From JAQGMO01 sp050954505 (GTDB lineage: Bacteria > Pseudomonadota > Gammaproteobacteria > Burkholderiales > Burkholderiaceae_D): 13,927 bases of DNA. Location of the stretch: contig JBPBPY010000179.1 in the NCBI GenBank assembly GCA_050954505.1, positions 1 to 13,927 on the forward strand, given 5' to 3'. The translations under genes and the position numbers were made by a program. Positions 1 to 7,542 of this stretch are shown one piece after another. The notes below the pieces were generated by a model, which was not told the origin of the DNA, did not search any database, and was given only the letters and a program-made list of their open reading frames with translations. Numbering within the stretch: position 1 is the first letter of the stretch; each line of letters begins with the position of its first letter.

Positions 1-139
1 CAATGACGCCGATCGCTGGCGCGCCGATCTCGGCAACCTTTTCCGGTTCGATCAGGCAGCCCAACGTCTCAGCATGTAACGGCAAGCCATGGCATAACAA
101 GATGGAGAGAAATCCCGCGCGTACAGAAAATCGGTTCAT
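1..139 (-). CDS. Efflux-type periplasmic adaptor (HlyD/RND membrane fusion family), N-terminal fragment
   Basis: Only the first 46 codons are in the window; the gene continues past position 1. The ATG at 139-137 is preceded by a good AAGGAGC ribosome site. The N-terminus is a signal peptide: Arg residues near the start, a hydrophobic core FLSILLC, and a probable cut after HA in LPLHA. The mature start reads LGCLIEPEKVAEIGAPAIGV. That pattern (short strand, then a pro/gly-rich 'x-x-I-G-x-P-x-x-G-V') is typical of the biotinyl-lipoyl-like half of periplasmic adaptor subunits that link an inner-membrane pump to an outer-membrane channel. The partner genes would lie outside the window to the left. 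The family call rests on about 20 residues, so it is tentative; the exported nature is clearer. Confidence 0.6.
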   Translation of the reverse strand, partial: MNRFSVRAGFLSILLCHGLPLHAETLGCLIEPEKVAEIGAPAIGVI

Positions 140-769
140 AGGGTGCTGCTCCTTGCTCTGGTCGTTGCATGCTTCCGAACTGCGGTGCTACTGAGCGGAA
201 TACGCTGAAAACTGGTTGTCCGTGGATGGTTGCGAATTACCGCTGGCCAGTCGTATTGCCATCGATAATTATTTCTTTTAGGAAAATCATTATATTTCAA
301 AAAAAAGTGCTTAGCAGCATCAATACCAAATTAGAGACAGATATGCCTTAAAAAGTTTTCTCTTGGAAATATTGATCATGGGTAATATTATCGCGTTCTC
401 GAAATTTCCGACATGTAAATTTGCCGATTTTTTCAAAATCCCGCTGAGCAGGTCGCTTATTCGCAAAGAATGTTGTTGAATTAGCCAATGCTCGCTGATG
501 GCTGCTTCCACCCTCTCTTGCTTGCTTGGTTGGCCAGCACTAATTAATACAACAGGAAACGGACCCTGCTGGCCACTGGCCGGCTCAACGGTCGTGTCCT
601 GCCTGTGATCATGTTCAAAAAATTGGCAAATTGATATTGCGAGAAAGAAATTAAAATGTAAAATCATGCGCAGCAACAATTTTGCGCCAAGTGAAATTTC
701 GAATCGATTGTTTTCGGTTCTCCCTGATATGATCGTTTCGCCCACGCGGACACTCGACCGGGACCCTTG
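140..769. other. 630-base intergenic stretch, partly AT-rich, no convincing gene
   Basis: This gap lies between the divergently transcribed adaptor gene and the M81-like gene. Roughly 240-480 and 610-680 are strikingly AT-rich (for example an A8 run at 299-306), unlike the surrounding GC-rich coding DNA. It presumably holds the promoters for both flanking genes. On the minus strand a TATAAT hexamer (294-289) could be the -10 of the adaptor promoter, but I see no good -35 at the right distance. A 33-codon frame (378-479, plus) and a 159-codon frame (799-320, minus) are open, but neither has a ribosome site or recognisable protein features. I see no repeats or RNA gene. Confidence 0.5.
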
Positions 770-1768
770 ATGAAAGTCGCCATCCTGCAATGCTTCCATG
801 AAGCGAATGTCTTCAGCGCGACAGCCGTCACGCTGGACGACTTTCGTACATGTCGGTATTTGTCAGGCTCGCAGGTACGCAATGCTGCAGGGCAGGGCAC
901 GGCCTTGGCCGGCGTCCTGGAACGTTTCGACGAGGCCGGCGCCCGGGTCGAAATCGGCCGCTGCGCCATGGCGCGCCCGGGTGGTCCAGTGGATGCATCG
1001 AGCTGGCTGGTACTGCGTCTGGCATTGCTGCAGTCCTTGCGCGAGATCGTCAGCAATGGCCGCGCCCAGGTGCTGGTGATTCTGCTGCATGGCGCCATGG
1101 CAGCGTTCGATGTCGACGAACCGGAAGGCGAGCTGGTATGTGCCGCGCGCACACTGGTCGGTGCCGATTGCATCATTGCCTGCAGTGTCGAGTTCCACGC
1201 CAATCCCAGTCCCTTGCTGGTCGAGTACGCTGACTTGATCGTCGCCGGCCGGCAATGGCCGCAAACCGACGGCCACCAGCGCGGCCGCCGGCTTGCTGAA
1301 CTGGCCCTGCAAAGCCAGCAACAGCGCCTGAAGACGCGGTATTTCCCGCTGCCGCTGCAAACACCGTGGCGCAATGGCCTGGCCGGCGACGGCATGCCGT
1401 TTACCGCACTGGCCGCCGCCGCGGCGATGCAGGAACAGGAATTCGAACTGGCCGACGTTGCGGTGCTGGCTGGTTTTCCCTATGCCGACACGCCTTGGAT
1501 GTGTACCAGCATCCTCATTACCGGCATTGATCCGGCGGCGGTACGCACAGTGCTCGTGGCCCTTGCCGGCCGGATTTGGGACGCACGCGATGCCTTGCTG
1601 GCTGCAGAGCCGGGCGCGCCGGACCATGCCGAGGCCGGCATTGCGCAGCGTGCACCGATGGCGCTGCTGCCTTACCTGCGCAATGCTGCCCAGTTGTTGC
1701 CTCTGACACCCGTCAACCACGGCGACTGGATGTTTCACCTGAAAATGCTGTGCCTGGCGGTGTATTGA
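770..1768 (+). CDS. M81/MlrC-like protein, N-terminal domain only, metal site altered
   Basis: 332 aa. It matches the N-terminal domain of the MlrC (microcystinase C / peptidase M81) family. CFHEANVF (8-15) stands for the usual FxHExNxF. LLHGAM (105-110), SVEFHAN (139-145), WPQTDGHQRG (163-172) and GFPYADTP (235-242) are in the family order. Full-length relatives are near 480-500 aa and end in a second domain (MlrC_C). That domain is absent: after about residue 290 the sequence degenerates and stops. As I recall the family, the zinc ligands are a D-x-H pair and the His of P-H-x-D. Here these are E141-F-H143 and Q165, so one ligand is conservatively changed and one is lost. The ATG at 770 is chosen over the TTG just before it; the ribosome site (GGGA) is weak. 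It is either a decaying gene or a repurposed non-catalytic domain. Confidence 0.65.
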   Translation: MKVAILQCFHEANVFSATAVTLDDFRTCRYLSGSQVRNAAGQGTALAGVLERFDEAGARVEIGRCAMARPGGPVDASSWLVLRLALLQSLREIVSNGRAQVLVILLHGAMAAFDVDEPEGELVCAARTLVGADCIIACSVEFHANPSPLLVEYADLIVAGRQWPQTDGHQRGRRLAELALQSQQQRLKTRYFPLPLQTPWRNGLAGDGMPFTALAAAAAMQEQEFELADVAVLAGFPYADTPWMCTSILITGIDPAAVRTVLVALAGRIWDARDALLAAEPGAPDHAEAGIAQRAPMALLPYLRNAAQLLPLTPVNHGDWMFHLKMLCLAVY

Positions 1769-1857
1769 AATAATGGCACTGCGCTGCGCCCCTGCAGCCG
1801 TCCAGAGGGTCGATATGCGCTGCTTGTTGCTGCAGCTGTCGTGCCATTGCAGAGCTG

Positions 1858-3825
1858 CTAGATTTCGACCTGGGTGCCGAGTTCGATGACGCGGTTGCTG
1901 GGGACGTGGAAGTAGTCGGCCGCATCGCGTGCATTGCGGAACATGGCGGCAAACAGCGCCTCGCGCCATTGCTGCATGCCCTTGCCGACCGTCGGAATGA
2001 CGGTCTGGCGCGAGATGAAAAACGAGGTCTCCATCATGTCGAACGACAGTCCCTGGGCGGCGCACAATGCCAGCGCCGCAGGAATGTTGCGCACGTCCTT
2101 GAAACCGTAGTGCAGGTTGACCTGGTAGCAGGCATTGCCCAGCGTATTGATTTCGACGCGCTCGTTCGGGGCAATGTTGGGTACCTGGGCATCAAAGACC
2201 GACATGAAGACAATGCGTTCATGCAGCACCTTGTTGTGCGACAGGTTGTGCAGCATGGCATGCGGCACGCCTTCGGCATTCGGGCGGAAAAATACCGCCG
2301 TGCCGGCAACGCGTGGCGGCGGCTCGATGAACAGCGACTCGAGGAATTCGGTCATGGGAATCGCATGGCCCTGCAGGCTGGCGAACAACTGCGCGCGGCC
2401 CCGGTACCAGGTCATCATGATGAACAACATCACCACGCCAAGCAGCAGCGGGAACCAGCCGCCCTGAATGAATTTCAGGGTATTGGCTGAAAACAGCACG
2501 ATATCGATCAGGAAAAAGAAGCCGGTGGCGCTCCAGCACAGCCATAGCGGCAATTTCCACACGTTGCGGATGACAAAGAAGGTCAGAACAGTGGTCGTCA
2601 GCATGGTGCCTGTAACGGCAATTCCGTAGGCCGCGCCAAGCCGGTCCGACGAGCCGAAATTGACCACCGCCAGCAGTACGGCGGCAAGCTGCAGCCAGTT
2701 GATCATTGGAATATAGATCTGCCCGACCTGGCGCTCGGAGGTATGGATGACGCGCATGCGCGGCAGCACGCCCAGCGAAATGGCTTGCTGGACCATGGAA
2801 AACGTGCCGGAAATGGTGGCTTGCGAAGCGACCACGGTGGCAATGCACGACAGCAGCACCAGTGGATAGATGCTCCAGGGCCCGAGCTGCTGGAAGAAGG
2901 GATTCGAAATCGCTTCCGGGCTGGCAATCAGCAGTGCGCCCTGGCCGAGATAGTTCAGCGCCAGGGCCGGGAACACCACCCACGACCAGGCCAGCCGGAT
3001 CGGGGTTTTGCCGAAGTGGCCCATGTCGGCATACAGCGCTTCGGCGCCGGTGAAGGCCAGCACCACCGCGCCCAGTGCAATGAAGGCCAGCACGCGGTTG
3101 TCGAGCAGAAAACGCAGGGCATGCAAGGGATTCATGGCACCGAGGATGGCGGGTGTCCTGGCGATGTTGACGACCCCCATGACGGCCAGCAGGACGAACC
3201 AGACCAGCATCACCGGGCCGAACCATTTGCCGATGCCGGCCGAGCCTTTGCGCTGCAGCATGTACAAGCCGATCAGGATAGCCACGGTCAAGGGCACGAC
3301 GTACGGCTTGAGCGCCGGCGTGGCAACCTCCAGTCCTTCGACCGCCGAAAGCACCGAGATCGCCGGAGTGATGACGCCATCGCCAAAGAACAGTGCAGCG
3401 CCGAACAGGCCCACCAGCAACAGCAAGGCGTGCCGGCGCGATTGGGCCGGCACCGAGGACAGCGCCAGTGCCATCAGCGCCATGATGCCGCCTTCGCCAT
3501 GGTTGTCGGCGCGCAGGATCAGCGTCACGTATTTCAGCGAGACGATGATGATCAAGCCCCACAGGATCAGCGAGACCACGCCGAACAGGTTGGCAGGATT
3601 GAGCGTCAACCCATGTTCGGTGGCAAACACGGTCTTGATGGTGTACAGGGGACTGGTGCCGATGTCGCCATACACGATGCCGATGGCGCCCACCGTCAGC
3701 GCCGCCAGGCCGGCCCCGGCTGCGCCGCCATGTTGGTGGCCGTCGGCCGGGTGCTGCGGTGGAGGTGGCGTGCTGCGGGAATCTGCCGGAATGCTGCCTG
3801 GGGCAGCGATGGACTTCGATGACAT
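1858..3825 (-). CDS. kup: Kup-type low-affinity potassium transporter
   Basis: 655 aa integral inner-membrane protein that takes up K+, probably by H+ symport. Signature segments are clear: GAIGIVYGDIGTSPLYTIKTVF (46-67), a conserved loop RADNHGEGGIMAL (105-117) and FGDGVITPAISVLSAVEGLEV (147-167). About twelve hydrophobic segments follow, up to roughly residue 480. The last 170 or so residues form the soluble cytoplasmic tail and end in the family-typical VIELGTQVEI. Length is normal for proteobacterial Kup (about 620-650 aa) plus a Pro/His-rich N-terminal tail of some 35 residues. The reading frame is open upstream to 4218, but the ATG at 3825-3823 gives a Kup of usual size and has an AGG at a usable distance; the upstream extension shows no Kup similarity. 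The gene stands alone, convergent with the M81-like gene and divergent from the hydrolase gene. Confidence 0.95.
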   Translation of the reverse strand: MSSKSIAAPGSIPADSRSTPPPPQHPADGHQHGGAAGAGLAALTVGAIGIVYGDIGTSPLYTIKTVFATEHGLTLNPANLFGVVSLILWGLIIIVSLKYVTLILRADNHGEGGIMALMALALSSVPAQSRRHALLLLVGLFGAALFFGDGVITPAISVLSAVEGLEVATPALKPYVVPLTVAILIGLYMLQRKGSAGIGKWFGPVMLVWFVLLAVMGVVNIARTPAILGAMNPLHALRFLLDNRVLAFIALGAVVLAFTGAEALYADMGHFGKTPIRLAWSWVVFPALALNYLGQGALLIASPEAISNPFFQQLGPWSIYPLVLLSCIATVVASQATISGTFSMVQQAISLGVLPRMRVIHTSERQVGQIYIPMINWLQLAAVLLAVVNFGSSDRLGAAYGIAVTGTMLTTTVLTFFVIRNVWKLPLWLCWSATGFFFLIDIVLFSANTLKFIQGGWFPLLLGVVMLFIMMTWYRGRAQLFASLQGHAIPMTEFLESLFIEPPPRVAGTAVFFRPNAEGVPHAMLHNLSHNKVLHERIVFMSVFDAQVPNIAPNERVEINTLGNACYQVNLHYGFKDVRNIPAALALCAAQGLSFDMMETSFFISRQTVIPTVGKGMQQWREALFAAMFRNARDAADYFHVPSNRVIELGTQVEI

Positions 3826-4034
3826 GGATAACCTGGAAATGGACAAGGGCAACGGTGTGCCACATGATAGCCGCACGGGCATAAAGATTTTGTAAATATT
3901 GTAGTAAGGCATGCGTTTGAACAGCTCGCAGCCAGCAAGACCGCACGCCACGCGAATTTTCGTGAAGCGTTCCTGGTTGGCAGTCGCCCTCAAGGCGTCC
4001 ATGCCTGCGCTTGCGCAACGCCAGGCCAGCCGAT

Positions 4035-4064
4035 GGGACATTGGCGCCGCCCCATGCCTATAAT
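4035..4064 (+). promoter_or_regulatory. Probable sigma-70 promoter of the hydrolase gene
   Basis: A perfect -10 hexamer TATAAT lies at 4059-4064, with GGGACA (four of six consensus bases) at 4035-4040 and an 18-base spacer. Transcription would start near 4071, giving a leader of about 30 bases before the ATG at 4102. The spacing fits the strong ribosome site of that gene. Confidence 0.55.
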
Positions 4065-4101
4065 GCTTTTTTACCACCCACCTATCCCGAGGAGCAACGG
4101 C

Positions 4102-4998
4102 ATGGAACTGGAACGAAAAAAAGCAAGCGACTTTCCGCCCGAAGTATTGAAGTTGTTCGACGGCTACGTGCACGGTGCCATGGACCGGCGCGAATTTCTC
4201 GACAAGGCGTCGCGTCATGCAGTGGCCGGTTTTTCTGCCCTGGCGATGTTCGAGGCGCTGCGGCCGAACTACGCCCTGGCCCAGCAGGTGCCCAAGAACG
4301 ACAACCGCATCGTTGCCGAATACACGACCTACGCGTCGCCGTCAGGCTCCGGCATCATGCGCGGTTATCTGGCACGGCCCAACACGGATGGCGGCGATTC
4401 ACCGGCAGTGCTGGTGATTCATGAAAATCGCGGTCTGAATCCGTATATCGAAGATGTGGCGCGGCGCCTGGCAGTGGCCGGCTACATTGCCTTCGCCCCC
4501 GATGCGCTCACGCCGGTCGGCGGCTATCCAGGCGATGAAGAACAGGCCACCAAGTTGTTTGCCGCACTCGATGGCGCCAAACGTACCGAAGACCTGATGG
4601 CCGCCGTACCGTACGTAAAAAGCCTGCCGCGCTATGCCGGCAAGTTCGGTGTTGTCGGTTTCTGTTTTGGCGGCGGCATTGCCAATGCCATGGCGGTACG
4701 TTTTGCCGACCTGGGCGCCGCTGTCCCGTTCTACGGCGCCCAGCCGGCAGCAGCCGAGGTGGCAAACATCAAGGCGCCGTTGCTGATTCACTATGCCGGT
4801 CTCGATGAGCGCGTCAATGCCGGCTGGCCCGCCTATGAAGCTGCACTGAAGGCCAACCATGTACGTTACGAAGCGTTCATCTACCCGGATGTCAACCACG
4901 GCTTTCACAACGACACCACCCCGCGCTATGACGCCGTAGCGGCCAAGCTGGCCTGGCAGCGCACGCTGGATTTCTTCGGCAAGAATCTGCGCAGCTGA
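4102..4998 (+). CDS. Dienelactone hydrolase family protein with Tat-type signal
   Basis: 298 aa alpha/beta hydrolase. The start is fixed by GAGGAG (4089-4094), seven bases before the ATG. The family triad is visible: Cys188 in GFCFGGG, Asp235 in GLDERV and His266 in NHGFHND. Glu108 in HENRG matches the family's conserved glutamate next to the nucleophile. The N-terminus carries a twin-arginine motif, DRREFLDK (28-35), then a hydrophobic stretch and a probable cut after ALA (60). This suggests folded export to the periplasm after an unusually long 28-residue n-region. Relatives hydrolyse lactones or esters such as 4-carboxymethylenebut-2-en-4-olide. No catechol-degradation genes are nearby, so the substrate is unknown. 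It appears monocistronic, with its own promoter and a strong stem-loop after it. Confidence 0.88.
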   Translation: MELERKKASDFPPEVLKLFDGYVHGAMDRREFLDKASRHAVAGFSALAMFEALRPNYALAQQVPKNDNRIVAEYTTYASPSGSGIMRGYLARPNTDGGDSPAVLVIHENRGLNPYIEDVARRLAVAGYIAFAPDALTPVGGYPGDEEQATKLFAALDGAKRTEDLMAAVPYVKSLPRYAGKFGVVGFCFGGGIANAMAVRFADLGAAVPFYGAQPAAAEVANIKAPLLIHYAGLDERVNAGWPAYEAALKANHVRYEAFIYPDVNHGFHNDTTPRYDAVAAKLAWQRTLDFFGKNLRS

Positions 4999-5058
4999 GC
5001 CGGCATGTGTTGCCGCCGCGGCGTTCCTGCAGCGCAAATTGCTGCACCACCGCCGCCG

Positions 5059-5098
5059 GCCGGCAAGCGAGGCGACCAAGCCCGCCTCGCTTGCCGGC
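5059..5098. terminator. 16-bp perfect stem-loop between convergent genes
   Basis: GCCGGCAAGCGAGGCG (5059-5074) pairs perfectly with 5083-5098 around an 8-base loop. It sits between the stop of the hydrolase gene (4998) and the stop of the convergent DUF4130 gene (5119), where a bidirectional terminator is expected. No U-tract follows on either strand, so it is not a textbook intrinsic terminator. It may act as a transcription barrier or an mRNA 3' end protector for both messages. Confidence 0.5.
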
Positions 5099-5118
5099 GA
5101 TCTTGCCTCGCAGGTTTT

Positions 5119-6078
5119 CTACGGCGCTGGCTCCTGGCCATCGTCTTCGCCAAGGCGTGAGGGCCAATCCGTCTGTGCCCGGCGCGGCGCGGCCTGTTCG
5201 GCACTGACCTTGACGGCGCTGCCTTTTTGCCGGCTCACACCCTCGGCCTGGCCATGGCGCCGGCCACCATTGGCGGCATCGCTCACCAGGGCGGGAACGA
5301 TTTTCCCTTCAGGCAGGTTTTTCCAGAACCGCCCTGGAATGTGGCTGTGCATGACGGTGGTGTTGAGCCGTGCCGGATTGAAGATGCTGGCGTAGTACGT
5401 CAGCCACAGCTGTTCGCCGGCATCGTCGAACAAGGCGCCATTCCTGGCCAGGGGGGCGCCGAACCGGACCTCGTTGCCGTCCCACAAAACGGTTGCCGAC
5501 GGCGTCGCAATCATCCAGCTGGCACTGCCCATGCGCTTGGCGAAATGACGCGCCACCTGGGGCAGGACATCATGCGAGGGCTCGAACCAGGCAACGAAGC
5601 GCGGCGCCCCGGCACCGGGCGGGCGTTCGCGAAACCGCACATAGGCGTGCATGTCGTGTTCTTCCCGCCGTACCGACTTGACCATGCTGCGCAGGCGCTG
5701 GCCGTCCGGGTCGGCAATCGACATCACTTCGCGTTCGCCGGCGCGCCAGCGCCACAGCACGCAGTACAGGAATGCCCAGCGGTCGGCTGCGCGAAAGCAG
5801 GCTGCCGACTGCAGCATGTCGAGCAGCTCGCGCGGCAAATGCAGCGGCGCCTGCGCCGCCGCTGCGCTGGCCTGTGCTGCGGCAATGTCCAGGGGAATCG
5901 AGTCGGCCAGCAAATCGGCTGGCGTCTGCGGCGTCATCCAGCGCACCCGATGCGGCGCAATGCCGCTGGCCAGCAGCAGGCGCGCGGCGCTGCGCCAGTC
6001 GGCAAAACTCTCCACCACAGGCGACTCGATTTGCCCATGCAGCGCAGACTGGTCCGGAACCTGTCCCTGACCGGTCAC
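5119..6078 (-). CDS. DUF4130 / TIGR03915-type putative DNA repair protein
   Basis: 319 aa soluble protein of the DUF4130 family, the usual partner of the radical SAM protein encoded immediately upstream. Family blocks are seen in order: RWAFLYCVLWRWRAGE (100-115), LRSMVKSVRREEHDMHAYVRFRE (129-151), FVAWFEPSHDVLP (161-173), TVLWDG (196-201), WLTYYASIFNPARLN (225-239) and IPGRFWKNLPEGKIVPAL (247-264). In many bacteria this domain is fused to a C-terminal uracil-DNA glycosylase-like (UdgX-type) domain. Here the glycosylase is missing and about 55 charged, low-complexity residues follow instead. The GTG start at 6078 overlaps the stop of the upstream gene as GTGA, implying translational coupling, with AGGA 11 bases before it. 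An in-frame GTG at 6099 is possible but lacks a ribosome site. Biochemical function is not established, to my knowledge. Confidence 0.8.
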   Translation of the reverse strand: MTGQGQVPDQSALHGQIESPVVESFADWRSAARLLLASGIAPHRVRWMTPQTPADLLADSIPLDIAAAQASAAAAQAPLHLPRELLDMLQSAACFRAADRWAFLYCVLWRWRAGEREVMSIADPDGQRLRSMVKSVRREEHDMHAYVRFRERPPGAGAPRFVAWFEPSHDVLPQVARHFAKRMGSASWMIATPSATVLWDGNEVRFGAPLARNGALFDDAGEQLWLTYYASIFNPARLNTTVMHSHIPGRFWKNLPEGKIVPALVSDAANGGRRHGQAEGVSRQKGSAVKVSAEQAAPRRAQTDWPSRLGEDDGQEPAP

Positions 6079-7307
6079 GCTTGCTGCAGTCCTGGCCACA
6101 GTGACATTTGCTGCGCCGGCGCATCGGCCAGCGCCGAGCGCAGCCGTTCGGAAGTGGCGCCATCATTGGCTGGGCGATAGTCGGCGGTGACGATGAATGG
6201 CGTGATTTTTTTCATGCTGCAGCGCATGCGGGTCAGGTCGGCGTAGCGGATGCGGCGCAGGCGGCGCAATTCGACCAGCCGTTTGGCATTGCGCAAGCCA
6301 ATGCCCGGCACACGCGCAATGAGCGACAGGTCGGCACTGTTGAGGTCAAGTGGAAAATGTTCCCGATGCGCCAGCGCCCAGGCCAGCTTCGGGTCGATGT
6401 CGAGCGCCAGGTTCCCGGAAGCCGGCAGCAGCTCCTTGACCGCGAAACCATAACCGCGCAGCAGGAAATCGGCCTGGTACAGCCGGTGTTCACGCAGCAG
6501 GGGCGCGGGCGCTGCCGGCACGCTTTTCGGACTTTGCGGAATCGGACTGAAGGCGGAGTAATACACCCGCTTGAGCCGGTAGCTGTCGTACAGTGTTTCA
6601 GCCGTCGACAGGATGACCTTGTCGTCACTGGCGTCGGCGCCCACAATCATTTGCGTGCTCTGGCCCGCAGGCGCGAATTTCGGCGCCTTTGGTTCTTCAG
6701 CCTTTTCATCAATCTTGCGGCGGATCGAACCCATGGCAAATTGAATCGTATGCAGGTTTTTTTCCGGCGCCAGGTTGGCAATGCTGGCCGCACTGGGCAG
6801 TTCGATGTTCACGCTGAGCCGGTCGGCATAGCGTCCGGCTTCGGCAATGAGCAGCGGGTCGGCGTCGGGTATGGTCTTCAAATGGATGTAGCCACGGAAC
6901 TGGTGTTCTTCCCGCAGCGTGCGGGCAATGGCTACCAGCTGTTCCATGGTGTAGTCAGCCGAGCGGATGATGCCGGAGCTGAGGAACAGGCCATCGATGT
7001 AGTTGCGCAGGTAGAAGTCGGCCGTCAGCTTGACCACTTCGTCGACCGAAAAGCGCGCGCGCGGGACGTTCGAACTGCGCCGGTTGACACAGTACTGGCA
7101 ATCGTAGACGCAGAAGTTGGTCAGCAGGATCTTCAGCAGCGACACGCAGCGGCCGTCCGGCGTGTAGCTGTGGCAAATGCCCATGCCGTTGGTGGCACCC
7201 AGTCCCTGCTTGCCTTCCGAGCTGCGCTTGGGCGCGCCACTGCTGGCGCAGGAGGCGTCGTATTTCGCCGCATCTGCGAGAATTTCAAGCTTGTCGTTGA
7301 GGTTCAT
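6075..7307 (-). CDS. Putative DNA modification/repair radical SAM protein (TIGR03916-type)
   Basis: 410 aa. The 4Fe-4S/SAM motif is CVYDCQYC (C66, C70, C73; C-x3-C-x2-C). The N-terminal landmarks KYDASCASSG (15-24) and GICHSYTPDGRCVSLLKILL (43-62) are typical of this family. The C-terminus has a helix-hairpin-helix, LIARVPGIGLRNAKRLVELRR (329-349), a DNA-binding element seen in repair proteins. Homologues are nearly always encoded next to a DUF4130 protein, as here, which is why a joint role in nucleic-acid repair or modification has been proposed; the reaction is unknown. The ATG at 7307 has AAGG upstream at a suitable distance. A LexA-type operator lies directly in front, so the two-gene unit is probably SOS-induced. 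Confidence 0.88.
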   Translation of the reverse strand: MNLNDKLEILADAAKYDASCASSGAPKRSSEGKQGLGATNGMGICHSYTPDGRCVSLLKILLTNFCVYDCQYCVNRRSSNVPRARFSVDEVVKLTADFYLRNYIDGLFLSSGIIRSADYTMEQLVAIARTLREEHQFRGYIHLKTIPDADPLLIAEAGRYADRLSVNIELPSAASIANLAPEKNLHTIQFAMGSIRRKIDEKAEEPKAPKFAPAGQSTQMIVGADASDDKVILSTAETLYDSYRLKRVYYSAFSPIPQSPKSVPAAPAPLLREHRLYQADFLLRGYGFAVKELLPASGNLALDIDPKLAWALAHREHFPLDLNSADLSLIARVPGIGLRNAKRLVELRRLRRIRYADLTRMRCSMKKITPFIVTADYRPANDGATSERLRSALADAPAQQMSLWPGLQQA

Positions 7308-7318
7308 CGCGCGCCTTG

Positions 7319-7338
7319 CACTGTGATTGTGTACAGTA
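7319..7338 (-). promoter_or_regulatory. LexA (SOS) box in front of the radical SAM/DUF4130 operon
   Basis: Read on the minus strand the site is TACTGTACACAATCACAGTG. It keeps the CTGT-N8-ACAG core of the E. coli-type LexA box exactly and matches 14 of 20 positions of TACTGTATATATATACAGTA. It ends 12 bases before the ATG at 7307. A possible -10, TAGAAT (7343-7338), touches its upstream edge, so LexA bound here would block RNA polymerase. I see no good -35. Confidence 0.75.
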
Positions 7339-7542
7339 TTCTACGCGATTTTTCCAGTCCGGCGATTGCTTTGCATCAGTATTCAAGCCGAACTACGGGA
7401 CCAGCCCTGGCCCGGCCCTGAACCAGGGTGGCTGCGGCATCGAGACGTCCTGGCCACGCTGTCGACCGGGCCTAGGGCTGGATCCACCACCCGACGCTTC
7501 TGGCCAGAGGCAGAATCGGCCACGCATCAGCTTTCGCACTGT

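Noticed and set aside
289..294. TATAAT on the minus strand as promoter of the adaptor gene
   Set aside because: The 16-18 base upstream position has no -35-like hexamer and the region is so AT-rich that the match is weak evidence; it is mentioned only in the intergenic entry.
378..479. 33-codon frame (MGNIIAFSKF...) on the plus strand in the AT-rich patch
   Set aside because: No Shine-Dalgarno sequence and no recognisable feature; chance frames of this size are common in AT-rich DNA.
320..799. 159-codon open frame on the minus strand covering the AT-rich gap and the start of the M81-like gene
   Set aside because: It has no ribosome site, mixed composition and no recognisable domain, and it runs into a well-supported gene on the other strand.
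863..2065. 400-codon open frame antisense to the M81-like gene and running into kup
   Set aside because: It is a high-GC shadow; its protein is Arg/His/Gln-rich with no domain, and the opposite strand has clear family motifs.
3826..4218. N-terminal extension of Kup by 131 codons
   Set aside because: The extension has no Kup similarity, overlaps the hydrolase promoter and gene, and the ATG at 3825 gives the usual protein length.
6079..6099. Upstream GTG start for the DUF4130 protein
   Set aside because: There is no ribosome site in front of it, while the GTG at 6078 gives a typical GTGA stop-start overlap.
6108..7421. 437-codon open frame antisense to the radical SAM gene
   Set aside because: Shadow of a gene with clear CxxxCxxC and helix-hairpin-helix motifs; the translated sequence is not protein-like.
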